A DNA stretch of 64,000 nt from DATKAS01 sp963733765 (GCA_963733765.1 CAVTEI010000003.1:3038001-3102000); one strand, 5' to 3'; positions 27,257-36,633 are shown, counted from the stretch's first letter. A program made the numbers and translations. Notes: generated by a model from the sequence alone, not told the origin.

Positions 27257-29529
27257 TGGAGCCCGGCGAGTTCCAGGGCGTCGCCGGTCGCACTCTCGAA
27301 GACTCGACGCCATGGTGGCCGCCCCTCCCGACTGCGCCGGAGGGCGCGCCGAACGTCGTCGTCGTGCTGCTCGACGATGTCGGCTACTCCCAGTTCGGTT
27401 GCTACGGCTCCCCGATGGCGACACCGACGTTCGATCGTCTCGCCGCGAACGGGCTTCGCTACTCGAACTTCCATACCACCGCCCTTTGCTCGCCGACGCG
27501 CGCGTGCCTGCTCACGGGGCGCAACCACCATCGCAACGGCATGGGGCGAATCGTCGAGTTCGCCTCGGGCTTCCCCGGCTATGACGCGACGATGCCGAAG
27601 GCCAACGGCATGGTGTCGGAGATCCTCGTTCGCAATGGCTATGCGACGTTCGCGGTCGGCAAGTGGCACCTCGCGCCCGCGGGCACGATGGTTCACGGCG
27701 GGCCCCGCGACCGCTGGCCTCTCGGTCGGGGCTTCGAGCGGTTCTACGGGTTTCTCGGCGGGGAGACCGACCAGTTCCATCCCGACCTCGTGCACGACAA
27801 CCACCAGATCGATCCGCCGCACACGCCGGAAGAGGGCTACCACCTCACCGAAGACATGGCCGACATCGCGCGCCTGTACCTCACGGACCTGCGGGCCGCG
27901 TCACCGACGAAGCCGTTCTTCTTGTGGTTCGCACCGGGCGCGTGCCACGCGCCGCACCAGGCACCGGCCGCGTACATCGACAAGTACAAGGGGGCCTTCG
28001 ACCAGGGCTGGGACGCATACCGCGAGGAGGTGTTCGCCAAACAGCGCGCAACCGGCCTGCTGCCGAGCGGTGCCGAGCTGAGCGAGCGTCCGCATTGGAT
28101 CCCGGCGTGGGACTCGTGCTCCGACGACGAGAAGCGCCTCTACGCACGGATGATGGAGGTGTTCGCCGGCTTCCTCGAGCACACGGACGCGCAGGTGGGA
28201 CGGGTACTCGACTTCATCGACGAGCTCGGCGAGACCGACAACACGATCGTCGTCATCATGAGCGACAACGGGGCGAGCGCCGAGGGCGGCCCGCGGGGAT
28301 CGTTCAACGAGAACTACTTCTTCAACGGCGAGCCGGAGAGCCTCGAAGAGAACCTCAAGCGGATCGACGACCTCGGCACGCCGCGTGCCCACAACCACTA
28401 CGCGTGGGGCTGGGCGTGGGCGGGCAACACGCCCCTCAAGCGGTGGAAGCGCGAGACGCACGAAGGTGGGGTCGCCGACCCTCTGATCGTGCACTGGCCG
28501 CGCCGCGTCACCCGTACCGGCGAGACGCGCCATCAGTACGTGCACGCGATCGACCTGCTGCCGACGTTGCTCGACGTGATCGGCATCGAACCGCCCGAGT
28601 CGATCGCGGGTGTCGCGCAGCAGCCGTTCGACGGCGTGAGCTTCGCCCACACCTTCACCGACGGCGCGGCGGCGAGCCGCCACACGACGCAGTACTACGA
28701 GATGATGGGCTGCCGGGCCATCTACCACGAGGGATGGAAGGCGGTCTGCTTCCACCCGCTGATGATGATGCCCTACGACGGCTCCGACCCCCGGCGACCC
28801 TTCGACGAGGACGAGTGGGAGCTGTACCACGTCGCCGAGGACTTCGCGGAGACGACCGACCTCGCGCAGAAGGAACCCGATCGCCTCGCCGATCTGATCG
28901 AGCTGTGGTGGCAAGAGGCCGAACGGAACCTCGTGCTCCCCCTCACCAACATGCCGGGGCGCCACGGCGACTACCGCTACCGACGCGATCACTACGAGTA
29001 CTACGCCGGCATCAGCTCGCTCCCAGACACGGTGGCGCCCAACTTGCGCAACCGCTCGTGGCAGGTGACGGCCGAGATCGACAACACCGGCGGTGACGTG
29101 TCGGGGGTGATCGCCAATCACGGCAGCGCCGCTGGCGGCTACACGCTCTACGTGAAAGACGACCGGCTCTGCTACGCCTACAACTTCCTCGGTGCGACGA
29201 TCACGACGGTGCGCTCCGAGGTCGACCTCCCCCGCTCCCGCACGACGGTGCGGTGCGCGTTCAGGTCGACACAGCCGTTCCAAGGCGAGATCGAGCTGTT
29301 CTACGGCGAGCTACCCGTGGGCAGTGGCGCCATCCCGCGCACAGTCCCGGTCTCGTTCGGCATCTCGGGATTCGAAGTGGGCTATCAGCGCGGACCCTCG
29401 ACGACATCCGACTACGAGGCGCCGTTCCCCTTCACGCCGGGCGCGCTCGGCAAGGTCGTGTTCGATGTCGAGGGACGCGCCCCGCAGGACGCGGCCGCCC
29501 AAGCCCGCGTCGGCATGGCCATCCAGTAG
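27256..29529 (+). CDS. Arylsulfatase (type I, formylglycine-dependent)
   Basis: 757-aa sulfatase. The maturation motif CSPTRACLLTGR starts at Cys78, which would be converted to formylglycine. Metal-binding DD is in NVVVVLLDDVGYSQFGC, the substrate-side Lys in ATFAVGKWHLAPAG, and the second metal pair in VVIMSDNGASAEGG. No signal peptide is seen, so a cytoplasmic site is likely. The ~200-residue C-terminal extension (from about NRSWQVTAEIDNTGG) is beta-rich and typical of the long actinobacterial arylsulfatases. The GTG start overlaps the SHOCT gene stop; no sulfatase-modifying enzyme gene is in the window. Confidence 0.9.
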   Translation: MEPGEFQGVAGRTLEDSTPWWPPLPTAPEGAPNVVVVLLDDVGYSQFGCYGSPMATPTFDRLAANGLRYSNFHTTALCSPTRACLLTGRNHHRNGMGRIVEFASGFPGYDATMPKANGMVSEILVRNGYATFAVGKWHLAPAGTMVHGGPRDRWPLGRGFERFYGFLGGETDQFHPDLVHDNHQIDPPHTPEEGYHLTEDMADIARLYLTDLRAASPTKPFFLWFAPGACHAPHQAPAAYIDKYKGAFDQGWDAYREEVFAKQRATGLLPSGAELSERPHWIPAWDSCSDDEKRLYARMMEVFAGFLEHTDAQVGRVLDFIDELGETDNTIVVIMSDNGASAEGGPRGSFNENYFFNGEPESLEENLKRIDDLGTPRAHNHYAWGWAWAGNTPLKRWKRETHEGGVADPLIVHWPRRVTRTGETRHQYVHAIDLLPTLLDVIGIEPPESIAGVAQQPFDGVSFAHTFTDGAAASRHTTQYYEMMGCRAIYHEGWKAVCFHPLMMMPYDGSDPRRPFDEDEWELYHVAEDFAETTDLAQKEPDRLADLIELWWQEAERNLVLPLTNMPGRHGDYRYRRDHYEYYAGISSLPDTVAPNLRNRSWQVTAEIDNTGGDVSGVIANHGSAAGGYTLYVKDDRLCYAYNFLGATITTVRSEVDLPRSRTTVRCAFRSTQPFQGEIELFYGELPVGSGAIPRTVPVSFGISGFEVGYQRGPSTTSDYEAPFPFTPGALGKVVFDVEGRAPQDAAAQARVGMAIQ

Positions 29530-29555
29530 GGCCAACCCTTGGCGTTCTCAGGTAA

Positions 29556-29585
29556 GTAACGCGTCACTGGTGACGCGCTCGTTAC
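29556..29585. terminator. Bidirectional hairpin between convergent genes
   Basis: GTAAC-GCGTCAC, a two-base loop, then GTGACGC-GCTC-GTTAC: a 12-bp stem with a four-base bulge, in the 72-bp gap between the sulfatase (plus) and acyl-CoA dehydrogenase (minus) stops. Its place suits termination of both. Confidence 0.6.
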
Positions 29586-29601
29586 CGCCGAATCGTCGGG
29601 G

Positions 29602-30885
29602 TCAGGGCCGCGCCATGGGCTGGGGTTCGGCTTCGGGACCCTTGGCGGGTTGGGCGACGGGGTTCATGCGGAACGACGGATCGTGCCGGAGGATCTCGCG
29701 GCGGGCAATCGTCATCTTGTGCACCTCGTCGGGGCCGTCGGCGATGCGCAGCGTGCGCATGCTGGCGTACATCGCCGCGAGCGGCGTGAACTGCGTGACG
29801 CCCATCGCTCCGTGCACCTGGATGGCGCGGTCGATGATCTTCAGTGCCATGTTCGGCACCGCGACCTTGATACCCGAGATCTCGGTGGCGGCCGCCTTGT
29901 TGCCGACCGTGTCCATGAGGTGAGCGGTGTGCAGGACGTACTCGCGGCACATGTCGATCTCGATGCGCGCCTCGGCGATCCAGTCCTGGATGAGGCCCTT
30001 CTGCGCGACGAGGCTGCCGAAGGTGGTGCGGTCGAGCGCACGATCGATCATGATCCCGAGCGCACGCTCGGCAACGCCGATCGAGCGCATGCAGTGATGG
30101 ATGCGGCCCGGGCCGAGCCGAGCCTGCGACATCGCGAAGCCGCCGCCCTCCTCACCGAGCAGGTTGTCGACCGGCACACGGACGTCCTCGAAGACCACCT
30201 CGGGATGGCCGCCGGCGTGGTCGTAGCCGAAGACATGCGGCGTGCGACCGAAGCGAACGCCCGGCGTGTCCTTGGGCACGACGATCATCGACTGCTGCAA
30301 GTGCCGCGCCGCGTTCGGGTCGGTCTTGCCCATGACGATCAGCACCTTGCAACGCGGCCGCATCGCACCGGACGAGAACCACTTCGTACCGTTCAACACG
30401 TAGTCGTTGCCCTGCTTGTCGATGCTCAGGCTGATGTTCGTTGCGTCCGACGATGCCGAAGCAGGCTCGGTCATGCAGAACGCGGAACGGATCTCGCCTT
30501 CGAGCAGCGGGGAGAGCCAGTCGCGCTTCACGGTCTCGGATCCGTAGGCGTTGAGGATCTCCATGTTGCCGGTGTCGGGCGCCGAGCAGTTCAGAGCCTC
30601 CGACGCGAAGCCCACCTTCCCGAGCTGCTCGGAGATCGGCGAGTAGTCGAGGTTCGACAGCTTCGTACCGGGGGCGTCCGGCGACAGGTGGGGCAGGAAC
30701 ATGTTCCAGAGACCGCGCTCGCGGGCGGCGGCCTTGAGCTTGTCGAGCATCGGCGGGTCGCCGTCGTGCCCGAGCGCCTCCAACTGTTCGTGGTACTCGG
30801 CCTCGTTCGGATAGATGTGGTCGTCCATGAAGCTGACGACGTCCTGAAGGAGCGCTTGGCCCTGCTGGGTGAACTCGTAAGGCAT
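29602..30885 (-). CDS. Acyl-CoA dehydrogenase
   Basis: 427 aa FAD enzyme of the ACAD family (ACAD10/11-like). FAD/substrate motifs: SAFCMTEPASASSDATNISL, YVLNGTKWFSSGAM, LGPGRIHHCMRSIGVAERAL, and QVHGAMGVTQFTPLAAMYAS near the C terminus. The last residues are Pro-rich. Substrate chain length cannot be told. No adjacent electron-transfer flavoprotein gene. Confidence 0.92.
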   Translation of the reverse strand: MPYEFTQQGQALLQDVVSFMDDHIYPNEAEYHEQLEALGHDGDPPMLDKLKAAARERGLWNMFLPHLSPDAPGTKLSNLDYSPISEQLGKVGFASEALNCSAPDTGNMEILNAYGSETVKRDWLSPLLEGEIRSAFCMTEPASASSDATNISLSIDKQGNDYVLNGTKWFSSGAMRPRCKVLIVMGKTDPNAARHLQQSMIVVPKDTPGVRFGRTPHVFGYDHAGGHPEVVFEDVRVPVDNLLGEEGGGFAMSQARLGPGRIHHCMRSIGVAERALGIMIDRALDRTTFGSLVAQKGLIQDWIAEARIEIDMCREYVLHTAHLMDTVGNKAAATEISGIKVAVPNMALKIIDRAIQVHGAMGVTQFTPLAAMYASMRTLRIADGPDEVHKMTIARREILRHDPSFRMNPVAQPAKGPEAEPQPMARP

Positions 30886-30950
30886 GGCCTCCGGTCTATC
30901 CCACGACCGCCGCGGGTGCGAACTGGCCCTTCGCTACCCTGGCAACCCTC

Positions 30951-31022
<72 letters not shown>

Positions 31023-31069
31023 CCCAAGGTCTAAGCCCACGAGCCCGCACTGAACCCTGGGGGGAAGCT

Positions 31070-31474
31070 GTGCCCATTGAGCATCTCTCGCCGGACGTCG
31101 TTCCGACCGCAGGTCCGCCGCACGCGTCCATCGCTACCGGCTCCAAGCTCGTCTTCTTCTCCGGACAGGTCGGCCGCATGCCTGATGGAACGCCGGCCGG
31201 GGACACCGTGCGCGCCCAGTTCGCCCAGGCGCTCAGGAACTTCGCTGCCGTTGCCAGCGCGGTCGGTGTCGAGGCACGCCATCTCGCCAATACGACGGTC
31301 TATGTGAAGGACTTGCGCCCGGAGCACTTGCAGGACCTCTACGCCGCCGTCGACGATTACGTCGAAGCCGGTGGGGAGTTCGTCGCGTTCACCTCAAGCA
31401 CGCTCGTAGGCGTCGCCGCCCTGTACGAGCCGTGGTGTGTCGTGGAGATTGAAGGCGTCGCCGTCGTCGACTGA
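31070..31474 (+). CDS. RidA-family (YjgF/YER057c/UK114) deaminase-like protein
   Basis: 134 aa. Family features: LVFFSGQVGRMPDGTPAGDT, FAAVASAVGVEARHLANTTV, VYVKDLRPEHLQDLYAAVDD and the C-terminal WCVVEIEGVAVV. The catalytic Arg of true RidA (in a RxxxE/V context) is not obvious, so it may belong to an Rid subfamily with another role. GTG start at 31070 with GGGGAAG just upstream. Located 47 bp after tRNA-Gly. Confidence 0.82.
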   Translation: MPIEHLSPDVVPTAGPPHASIATGSKLVFFSGQVGRMPDGTPAGDTVRAQFAQALRNFAAVASAVGVEARHLANTTVYVKDLRPEHLQDLYAAVDDYVEAGGEFVAFTSSTLVGVAALYEPWCVVEIEGVAVVD

Positions 31475-31588
31475 AGTACAGCGGCTCCTACATAGGCGCA
31501 CACTTGTTCGATGCCTGACTCTATGAACCACCTTCAGGGCATGTCCGTATGCAACGCGCTGGCGCCGCCACGCGTCGTCACCGGCCGC

Positions 31589-31635
31589 AAGCCCCGACTC
31601 CGGGTCAGCTCCCCCGCTCTCGAAGGTCGGGGCTT
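31589..31635. other. Inverted repeat after the RidA gene
   Basis: Perfect 10-bp arms AAGCCCCGAC / GTCGGGGCTT separated by 27 bases, within the 215-bp gap between the RidA gene and the LPVTG protein. Could be a terminator or a leader structure. Nothing else is seen in this gap. Confidence 0.4.
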
Positions 31636-31689
31636 GTGCGCGTCGCGCGCTCCACGGCTCCAGGTGGGTCAGAAGTGGGACACTGGGGC

Positions 31690-32559
31690 ATGGACTGCGT
31701 CCTCCCCGTGACGGGCAGCGATCCTCTCCCCCTTGTGCTGATCGCGGTCCTCCTGCTGGGCGCGGGAGTCGCGCTCATGCTCGGCGTTCGCCGACGCGGA
31801 GTCGGCGGGGGCGCAGCGGTAGTCGTCGCATTCGCGCTCGCATCGGCGGCGCTCGTCGTGAGCGATGCTCGAGGAGCGGACGCGCAGGAGTGCCCGTCGT
31901 CGACGACTGTCACGCCGACTGCGGCTCCGACGACGATCGCCGTGACAACGACTGCCGCGGCGACTACGACGGCGACGTCCTCGACCACGACGACCGTGGC
32001 AGCGACGACCACCACGACTGTGGTGGGTGGTGGCGTTCCGACGAACCCGACCTTCCCGACGACGACTGCTGCGACCACCACGACGGTCGCAGCTCCCGAC
32101 CTGACGCCAACATCGATCGCAGGACTGCAGACCCTGCTTTTCAACGACGGCCCCTGGATCTACACCATCGTGGTCGAGAACATCGGCACCGTCCCGACCA
32201 ACGGCTCCACCATGACGTTCACCGTGAGCTTCCCGTTCACCATCGTCGGGCCCGGAGGCTCTCTCATCGACGTGGTGATCGACACGAGCAGCGCCAGCTG
32301 GACCATGTCAGTAGAACCCGGCACCCTCGGCTCACCCGGCTCTCCCGGCACGCCGACCAGGGTCACGTTCACTTCGACCTCTGGGTTTGTCCTTGCGGCG
32401 GGGGCCAATAGCTCAGTCATAGTCGTCGTGGACGTTCTGGGTTCGGCCCCCGCGAACTTCACGGTGGACGTGGTGCTCCCGGCCGGCATCGGCGGAGAGA
32501 CCAATGGCGGCAACAACACGGCGACGCGCCCCGTCGTGGTCAACGCCCCACCGGGCTGA
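31690..32559 (+). CDS. Secreted Thr-rich protein with N-terminal LPVTG-like sorting motif
   Basis: 289 aa. Immediately after the start is LPVTG (residues 5-9), then a hydrophobic run (LPLVLIAVLLLGAGVALML) and RRR, the exact layout of an LPxTG cell-wall sorting signal, but at the N terminus instead of the C terminus. A second hydrophobic stretch (AVVVAFALASAALVVSDARG) follows, ending near an A-x-A-like site. Next comes a Thr/Ala/Val-rich linker (about residues 75-140), then a CARDB/DUF11-like beta domain (IYTIVVENIGTVPTNGSTMT; SVIVVVDVLGSAPANFTVDV). Likely exported and surface-located. The function is unknown. Confidence 0.68.
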   Translation: MDCVLPVTGSDPLPLVLIAVLLLGAGVALMLGVRRRGVGGGAAVVVAFALASAALVVSDARGADAQECPSSTTVTPTAAPTTIAVTTTAAATTTATSSTTTTVAATTTTTVVGGGVPTNPTFPTTTAATTTTVAAPDLTPTSIAGLQTLLFNDGPWIYTIVVENIGTVPTNGSTMTFTVSFPFTIVGPGGSLIDVVIDTSSASWTMSVEPGTLGSPGSPGTPTRVTFTSTSGFVLAAGANSSVIVVVDVLGSAPANFTVDVVLPAGIGGETNGGNNTATRPVVVNAPPG

Positions 32560-32568
32560 GAAAGGGCG

Positions 32569-32586
32569 TATGCGGGTTCGACTCCC
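32569..32586 (+). repeat. Copy of tRNA-Gly T-arm sequence
   Basis: An 18-base segment matching tRNA-Gly positions 30995-31012 at 17 of 18 bases (T-to-C change in the T-loop/stem), without the rest of a tRNA. It begins 10 bp after the LPVTG gene. It could be an integration scar or a decayed tRNA end. Confidence 0.4.
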
Positions 32587-32645
32587 CCAAACGCGATGGC
32601 CGAATCCCGCCAGCAGGACGGCCGACGATCCCCGACCATGGTCGC

Positions 32646-33113
32646 GTGAACCTCACCTCGACCACATTTCGTCTACGACCGATCGAACCCGAAGTCGCGG
32701 ATCGTCTGCGCGTCGATTGGGCCGGCGCTCGCGTCTACGTCGCCGACGAGAAGCCCGGGTATCCGTGTCGCCAATGCCTGAAGGATGCGGAGATCGGAGA
32801 CGAGCTGCTGCTCGTCTCCTACGACCCGTTCACCGTCAACAGCCCCTACCGCTCGGCGAGCCCGATCTTCCTGCACCGGCTGTCGTGTGGCTCACCGGGC
32901 GACGCCGCCGCACTCCCCGTCCAGCTGACGGGGCGCCAGCTCTCGGTACGGTCGTTCGACGCCGACGCGCTCATGATCGACGCCGCCGTCATCAACGGCG
33001 GGTTGCTCGGCGAGACGCTTGATCGGTTCTTCCAGGACGTCGAGGCCGACCACGTGCATGTGCACAACGCATCACGGGGATGCTGGGCCGTTCGCGTCGA
33101 CCGCGCGCCCTAA
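32646..33113 (+). CDS. DUF1203 family protein
   Basis: 155 aa, GTG start. The motif YPCRQCLKDAEIGDELLLVS with the following YDPF and PIFLHR matches the DUF1203 family, whose function is unknown. The two Cys in CRQC and the Cys in RLSCGSPGD might bind metal. It overlaps the convergent CinA-type gene by 42 bp at its 3' end. Confidence 0.75.
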   Translation: MNLTSTTFRLRPIEPEVADRLRVDWAGARVYVADEKPGYPCRQCLKDAEIGDELLLVSYDPFTVNSPYRSASPIFLHRLSCGSPGDAAALPVQLTGRQLSVRSFDADALMIDAAVINGGLLGETLDRFFQDVEADHVHVHNASRGCWAVRVDRAP

Positions 33114-33587
33114 GACCTCCAGCAGCAGGTCGAGCGCGGCGGCGGCGAACGCAACCATGTTCTGCTCCCGCTCGACTCGCCCGGTTGCGATGAGATTGGT
33201 CGCCTCCGCGGGCCCGGCCACCGCGACCCAGCAGTGTCCCGCCGGATCGCCGTACCGGTTCGGTGGGCCGGCGGCACCCGCCTCGCCAATCCCCCAAGTG
33301 GCGCCGAGGCGGATCGCCGCCGAGCGTGCGAGGTAGGTCGCGAACTCCTCGGTGGCGCCTCGCATCCCGGGCGACGCTTCGACGGCCCCGGCGATCCAGG
33401 CTCGGGCCGCCGCGGCCGTGTAGATCACGGCACCGCCCAGGTAGTAGGCGGACGCGCCCGGCACGGACAGCAGGGCCGCGGAGATCAAGCCGCCCGCCGA
33501 TCCCTCGCCAACGGCGACTGTCTCGCCGCGCTCGCGCAAGATCGAGCCGATGCGCTGAGCCGGTCGCGTCAACTCGGGAACGAGCAT
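33072..33587 (-). CDS. CinA C-terminal-type nicotinamide-nucleotide amidase
   Basis: 171 aa, stand-alone CinA C-terminal (PncC-type) domain that would deamidate NMN. Motifs: TVAVGEGSAGGLISAALLSV, YLGGAVIYTAAAARAW, WGIGEAGAAGPPNRYGDPAG (usually TGIAGPxGG, here altered) and HCWVAVAGP. The altered GEAGAAGPPN loop and Gly-Glu-Gly for the usual Ala-Glu-Ser (AESCTGG) suggest divergent or lost activity. ATG at 33587 chosen as the family-like start (MLVPELTRPAQRIGSILRER). Confidence 0.72.
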   Translation of the reverse strand: MLVPELTRPAQRIGSILRERGETVAVGEGSAGGLISAALLSVPGASAYYLGGAVIYTAAAARAWIAGAVEASPGMRGATEEFATYLARSAAIRLGATWGIGEAGAAGPPNRYGDPAGHCWVAVAGPAEATNLIATGRVEREQNMVAFAAAALDLLLEVLGRAVDANGPASP

Positions 33588-33623
33588 TCCGGGTGATGTT
33601 TTACCGTCGGCTCGTGGATCATC

Positions 33624-35789
33624 GTGCGATCGGGGAAGCCAGGCGGCACGACGCTTGGCTGCCGGACTGAGCGACGCGTGTTCCGAGCCCACGACCCCGA
33701 TGGCACCGCTTGGCGACGAGCGCTGAGGGCAGCCGTCGTCGTGCCCGGCGTCTTCGCGGCCGGGGTCGCTCTCGGCTCCGATGTCGTGGCGTTGTACGCC
33801 TTGTTCGGAGCCGCGTCGCACCTGATCTTCGGCGACTACGGGGGTCCGCCCGGTCACCGGGCCGCGGCGTACCTCACGACGACGGTGGGCGGACTCGTCC
33901 TCATCTGCGCGGGCACGGCGGTGTCGGGCAACTACGTCGGGGCCGCGATCGCGACCGTCGTAGTGGGGTTCGCGCTCACGCTCGCTGGCGTCGTCGGGCC
34001 TGCAGTCGCCCAGCTCCGGACGCCCCTACTGCTCGCGTTCGTGCTCCCCGCTTCGACCTCGGCCCCGTTCGGTGAGGTCGGCCCTCGCTTGGGCGGATGG
34101 CTTCTCGCCGGAGTCGTCAGTCTGCTCGCCGCCTTCGTCCTCGTGCCGCGACGCAACGACCTCGCGATGGTGACGAGTGCCGCGGCCGATGCGTGCGATG
34201 ACGTGGTGCAGGCACTGGAACGCGGTGGCACCGCCGACCGACTCGACGAGCTGACGGACGCACGCGCCGTGGCTGCCGCGACCGCATTCGCGCCAACAGC
34301 GCGGCGGCAAGCACTCATCATGCTGATCGACGAGCTGCGGACGCTCGGCACACTCCTCCCTGACCCGGACATCGGCCGGGCAGACGCGTCCGCGCACATG
34401 GCCTTGCGCACTAGCGTGCAGGCGGCCCTCCGCGGATGTGCTCGGGCGCTACGTGGCGACGGACTGCCCGACGTCGAGGGGCTTGATCGAGCGCGAGCAC
34501 AGCATCGTTTCGATCTCGAGCGTTGGGCTCACGACTCACTCCTGCGGGGCGACCGCGCGGACTGGGTCCTCGACGGCATGGATGGAGAGCGCAACCTGCG
34601 ACTGCTGTCGCACCTCGCACTCGGCATCGCGACCGCGACGACAACGGCCTGCGGAGCGAGCGCGCCGGCCCACTGGCGAGACCTCGCGCCGAGGGGCGCG
34701 TCCGAGCGCGACGCGGCCGCCGCTCGACGTACGTGGCGAGCGATCCGACCTCACCTCACGGTGAGCTCGGTGCGGTTTCGCGACGCGCTGCGGGCTGGTA
34801 CTGCCGTCGGCCTCGCGGTGTTCGTGGCGGGCATCGGCGACTTCCCGCACGGGTTCTGGGTCGCGCTCGGCGCGCTCGCCGTCTTGCGCACGAGTGTGCT
34901 CGCAGGCGAACGATCGGCGGTCGCAGCAGTCGGGGGAACGGCGGCGGGGTTCCTGGCCGCGATCCCGATCCTCTGGGTCATCGGCTCCGCGGGTGCCGTC
35001 CCGTGGATCGTCCTCCCGCTCCTGGTCTTCGTCGCCGCGTACGCAAGCGGAGCCTTGCCGCTTGCCGTCGGGCAGGCGACGTTCACCGCGTTCGTCGTGC
35101 TGGCGGTCGACATCATCGAGCCGGACGGGTGGCGCACGGGAGAGATCCGGTTGATGGATGTGATCACGGGAGCGGCCGTGGCGCTCGTGACCGGTGCGTT
35201 GTTCTGGCCCCGAGGAGCGCAAACTCATCTCCGAGCCGCCCTTTCCGAGCTCTACCGCGCGACGGCGACCCTGCTGAGCTCGGCGTTCGGCGTCGCGTTG
35301 GGCACGGCGTCGGCCTCCGCCGAGTCAGCCGCCGAGCGCTCCGAGCTCATTGCCTTCGCTCGAGCACGGGCGAGTGTCTCCGATCTCGTCGCGGAGCGAG
35401 GCCGCGCCAGCGCCGAGGTCACCTCGTCGGTCACGCTCGTCGCGACGGCCGCGCGTCTCCGCGCCGCGAGCGACCGGATCGAGATCCTCGGACACATCAG
35501 TGGAGCGGCACCCGCGACCATCCTGACCGACATTGATGCGGTCGTCGGCCGCTTCACCGCCGTGGCCGAAGACGTAGCCGGCCGGCGCGAGGCCTCAGCG
35601 GGGCCGGGGATCGACGTGGCATCTCGTCGTCGCGACGCAACAGTCGAGCGGCTCGCGTCCGACGGTGGGAGCAACGACGCGCGGATGCGGGCCGATGCGT
35701 TCACCCTGGTGTGGATTGGTCACTGGCTCGTAGATCTCGATCAAGCCGCCGACCGGCTGCGCGCGCCCGTCAATGCCCTGGCACGCTGA
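33624..35789 (+). CDS. FUSC-family membrane protein
   Basis: 721 aa. Two repeated modules, each with a cluster of membrane segments followed by a soluble helical part: the first at about residues 30-170 (GVFAAGVALGSDVVALYALF to GGWLLAGVVSLLAAFVLVPR), the second at about 390-530 (AGTAVGLAVFVAGIGDFPHG to AAVALVTGALFWPRG). This is the layout of fusaric-acid-resistance/AaeB-like proteins, possible aromatic-acid exporters. The GTG at 33624 or 33678 could be the start. Divergent from the CinA-type gene. Confidence 0.8.
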   Translation: MRSGKPGGTTLGCRTERRVFRAHDPDGTAWRRALRAAVVVPGVFAAGVALGSDVVALYALFGAASHLIFGDYGGPPGHRAAAYLTTTVGGLVLICAGTAVSGNYVGAAIATVVVGFALTLAGVVGPAVAQLRTPLLLAFVLPASTSAPFGEVGPRLGGWLLAGVVSLLAAFVLVPRRNDLAMVTSAAADACDDVVQALERGGTADRLDELTDARAVAAATAFAPTARRQALIMLIDELRTLGTLLPDPDIGRADASAHMALRTSVQAALRGCARALRGDGLPDVEGLDRARAQHRFDLERWAHDSLLRGDRADWVLDGMDGERNLRLLSHLALGIATATTTACGASAPAHWRDLAPRGASERDAAAARRTWRAIRPHLTVSSVRFRDALRAGTAVGLAVFVAGIGDFPHGFWVALGALAVLRTSVLAGERSAVAAVGGTAAGFLAAIPILWVIGSAGAVPWIVLPLLVFVAAYASGALPLAVGQATFTAFVVLAVDIIEPDGWRTGEIRLMDVITGAAVALVTGALFWPRGAQTHLRAALSELYRATATLLSSAFGVALGTASASAESAAERSELIAFARARASVSDLVAERGRASAEVTSSVTLVATAARLRAASDRIEILGHISGAAPATILTDIDAVVGRFTAVAEDVAGRREASAGPGIDVASRRRDATVERLASDGGSNDARMRADAFTLVWIGHWLVDLDQAADRLRAPVNALAR

Positions 35790-35796
35790 CTGAGGC

Positions 35797-36633
35797 CTAC
35801 GGCAGGTCGACCGTACCCGTGATGTAGGTCGTGGTCGTCCCGCCGACCCAGATCGTGCCGTCGCCATCCTGCGTCACGGAGACCTCCCCCGCTCGCCCCA
35901 TCGCCCCTCCCTGCGTCGCGACGTACGGCGCGGTGACGCGACCACTCCCGAGCAGCCATTGCGCGACCGACGCGTTCAGACTTCCCGTCACGGGATCCTC
36001 CCGCGTGGCACCGTCGACCCCGAAGAACGCCCGCACCTCGATCGCTGCGTCGGAACCCGAAGGATGGAAGCCAACGACGCCGATCTTCTCGTCCATCGGT
36101 GCGGGCCGGACGCGCAGCACGGCGTCTGCATCGCGGAAGAGCACCGCGACCCAACCCGGCCCGTTGTCGACCCACTGCGCATCGACAACCTCCGACGGGT
36201 CGAGCTGGAGCCGCTGCAACACCGTCGCGAGCGTCTTCTCGTCGATCGGCCCAGTGCGCAACAGGGGTGGGGCAGCGAACGCGAGCCGGTCGGCGCCTCG
36301 CTGTACCGCGACGAGGCCGACACCGCATTCCTGCATCACCATCCCCGCAGCTCGAGGCCGACCACCCGCCTCGAGCCACGCATGACAAGAGCCGAGCGTG
36401 GGGTGCCCCGCGAACGGGAGCTCACCACCCGGCGTGAAGATGCGCACCCGATAGTCGGCCTCGGGCGAGGTCGGGCTCACGAGGAACGTCGTCTCCGACA
36501 GGTTCGTCCAGTGCGCGAACAACTGCATCTCGTCGTCGCTGAGTTCTTCAGCGTCGTGGACGACAGCGAGGCCATTGCCCATGCCTCGCGAGGAACAGAA
36601 GACGTCAACCTGTCGAAAAGCACGCGTGCGCAC
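35797..36633 (-). CDS. PhzF-family isomerase/epimerase-like protein
   Basis: 278 aa. PhzF fold signature: FRQVDVFCSSRGMGNGLAVV at the N terminus, catalytic Glu in HWTNLSETTFLVSP, RIFTPGGELPFAGHPTLGSC, then in the second half GSDAAIEVRAFFGVDGATRE and DPVTGSLNASVAQWLLG. The reaction is unknown for most members. I prefer GTG at 36633 (VRTRAFRQ) to the in-frame GTG at 36657. The stop is 8 bp from the convergent FUSC gene. Confidence 0.85.
   Translation of the reverse strand: MRTRAFRQVDVFCSSRGMGNGLAVVHDAEELSDDEMQLFAHWTNLSETTFLVSPTSPEADYRVRIFTPGGELPFAGHPTLGSCHAWLEAGGRPRAAGMVMQECGVGLVAVQRGADRLAFAAPPLLRTGPIDEKTLATVLQRLQLDPSEVVDAQWVDNGPGWVAVLFRDADAVLRVRPAPMDEKIGVVGFHPSGSDAAIEVRAFFGVDGATREDPVTGSLNASVAQWLLGSGRVTAPYVATQGGAMGRAGEVSVTQDGDGTIWVGGTTTTYITGTVDLP

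Noticed and set aside
27901..29283. 460-aa minus-strand open frame
   Set aside because: Antisense to the sulfatase with its CSPTR motif; Arg/His/Val-rich composition typical of a shadow frame.
31900..32100. CRISPR-like or satellite repeat
   Set aside because: The ACG/ACC-rich run encodes a Thr-rich linker in a secreted protein and has no regular spacer-repeat structure.
32565..32600. A complete tRNA gene
   Set aside because: Only a T-arm-like piece is present; no acceptor, D or anticodon arms can be folded upstream.
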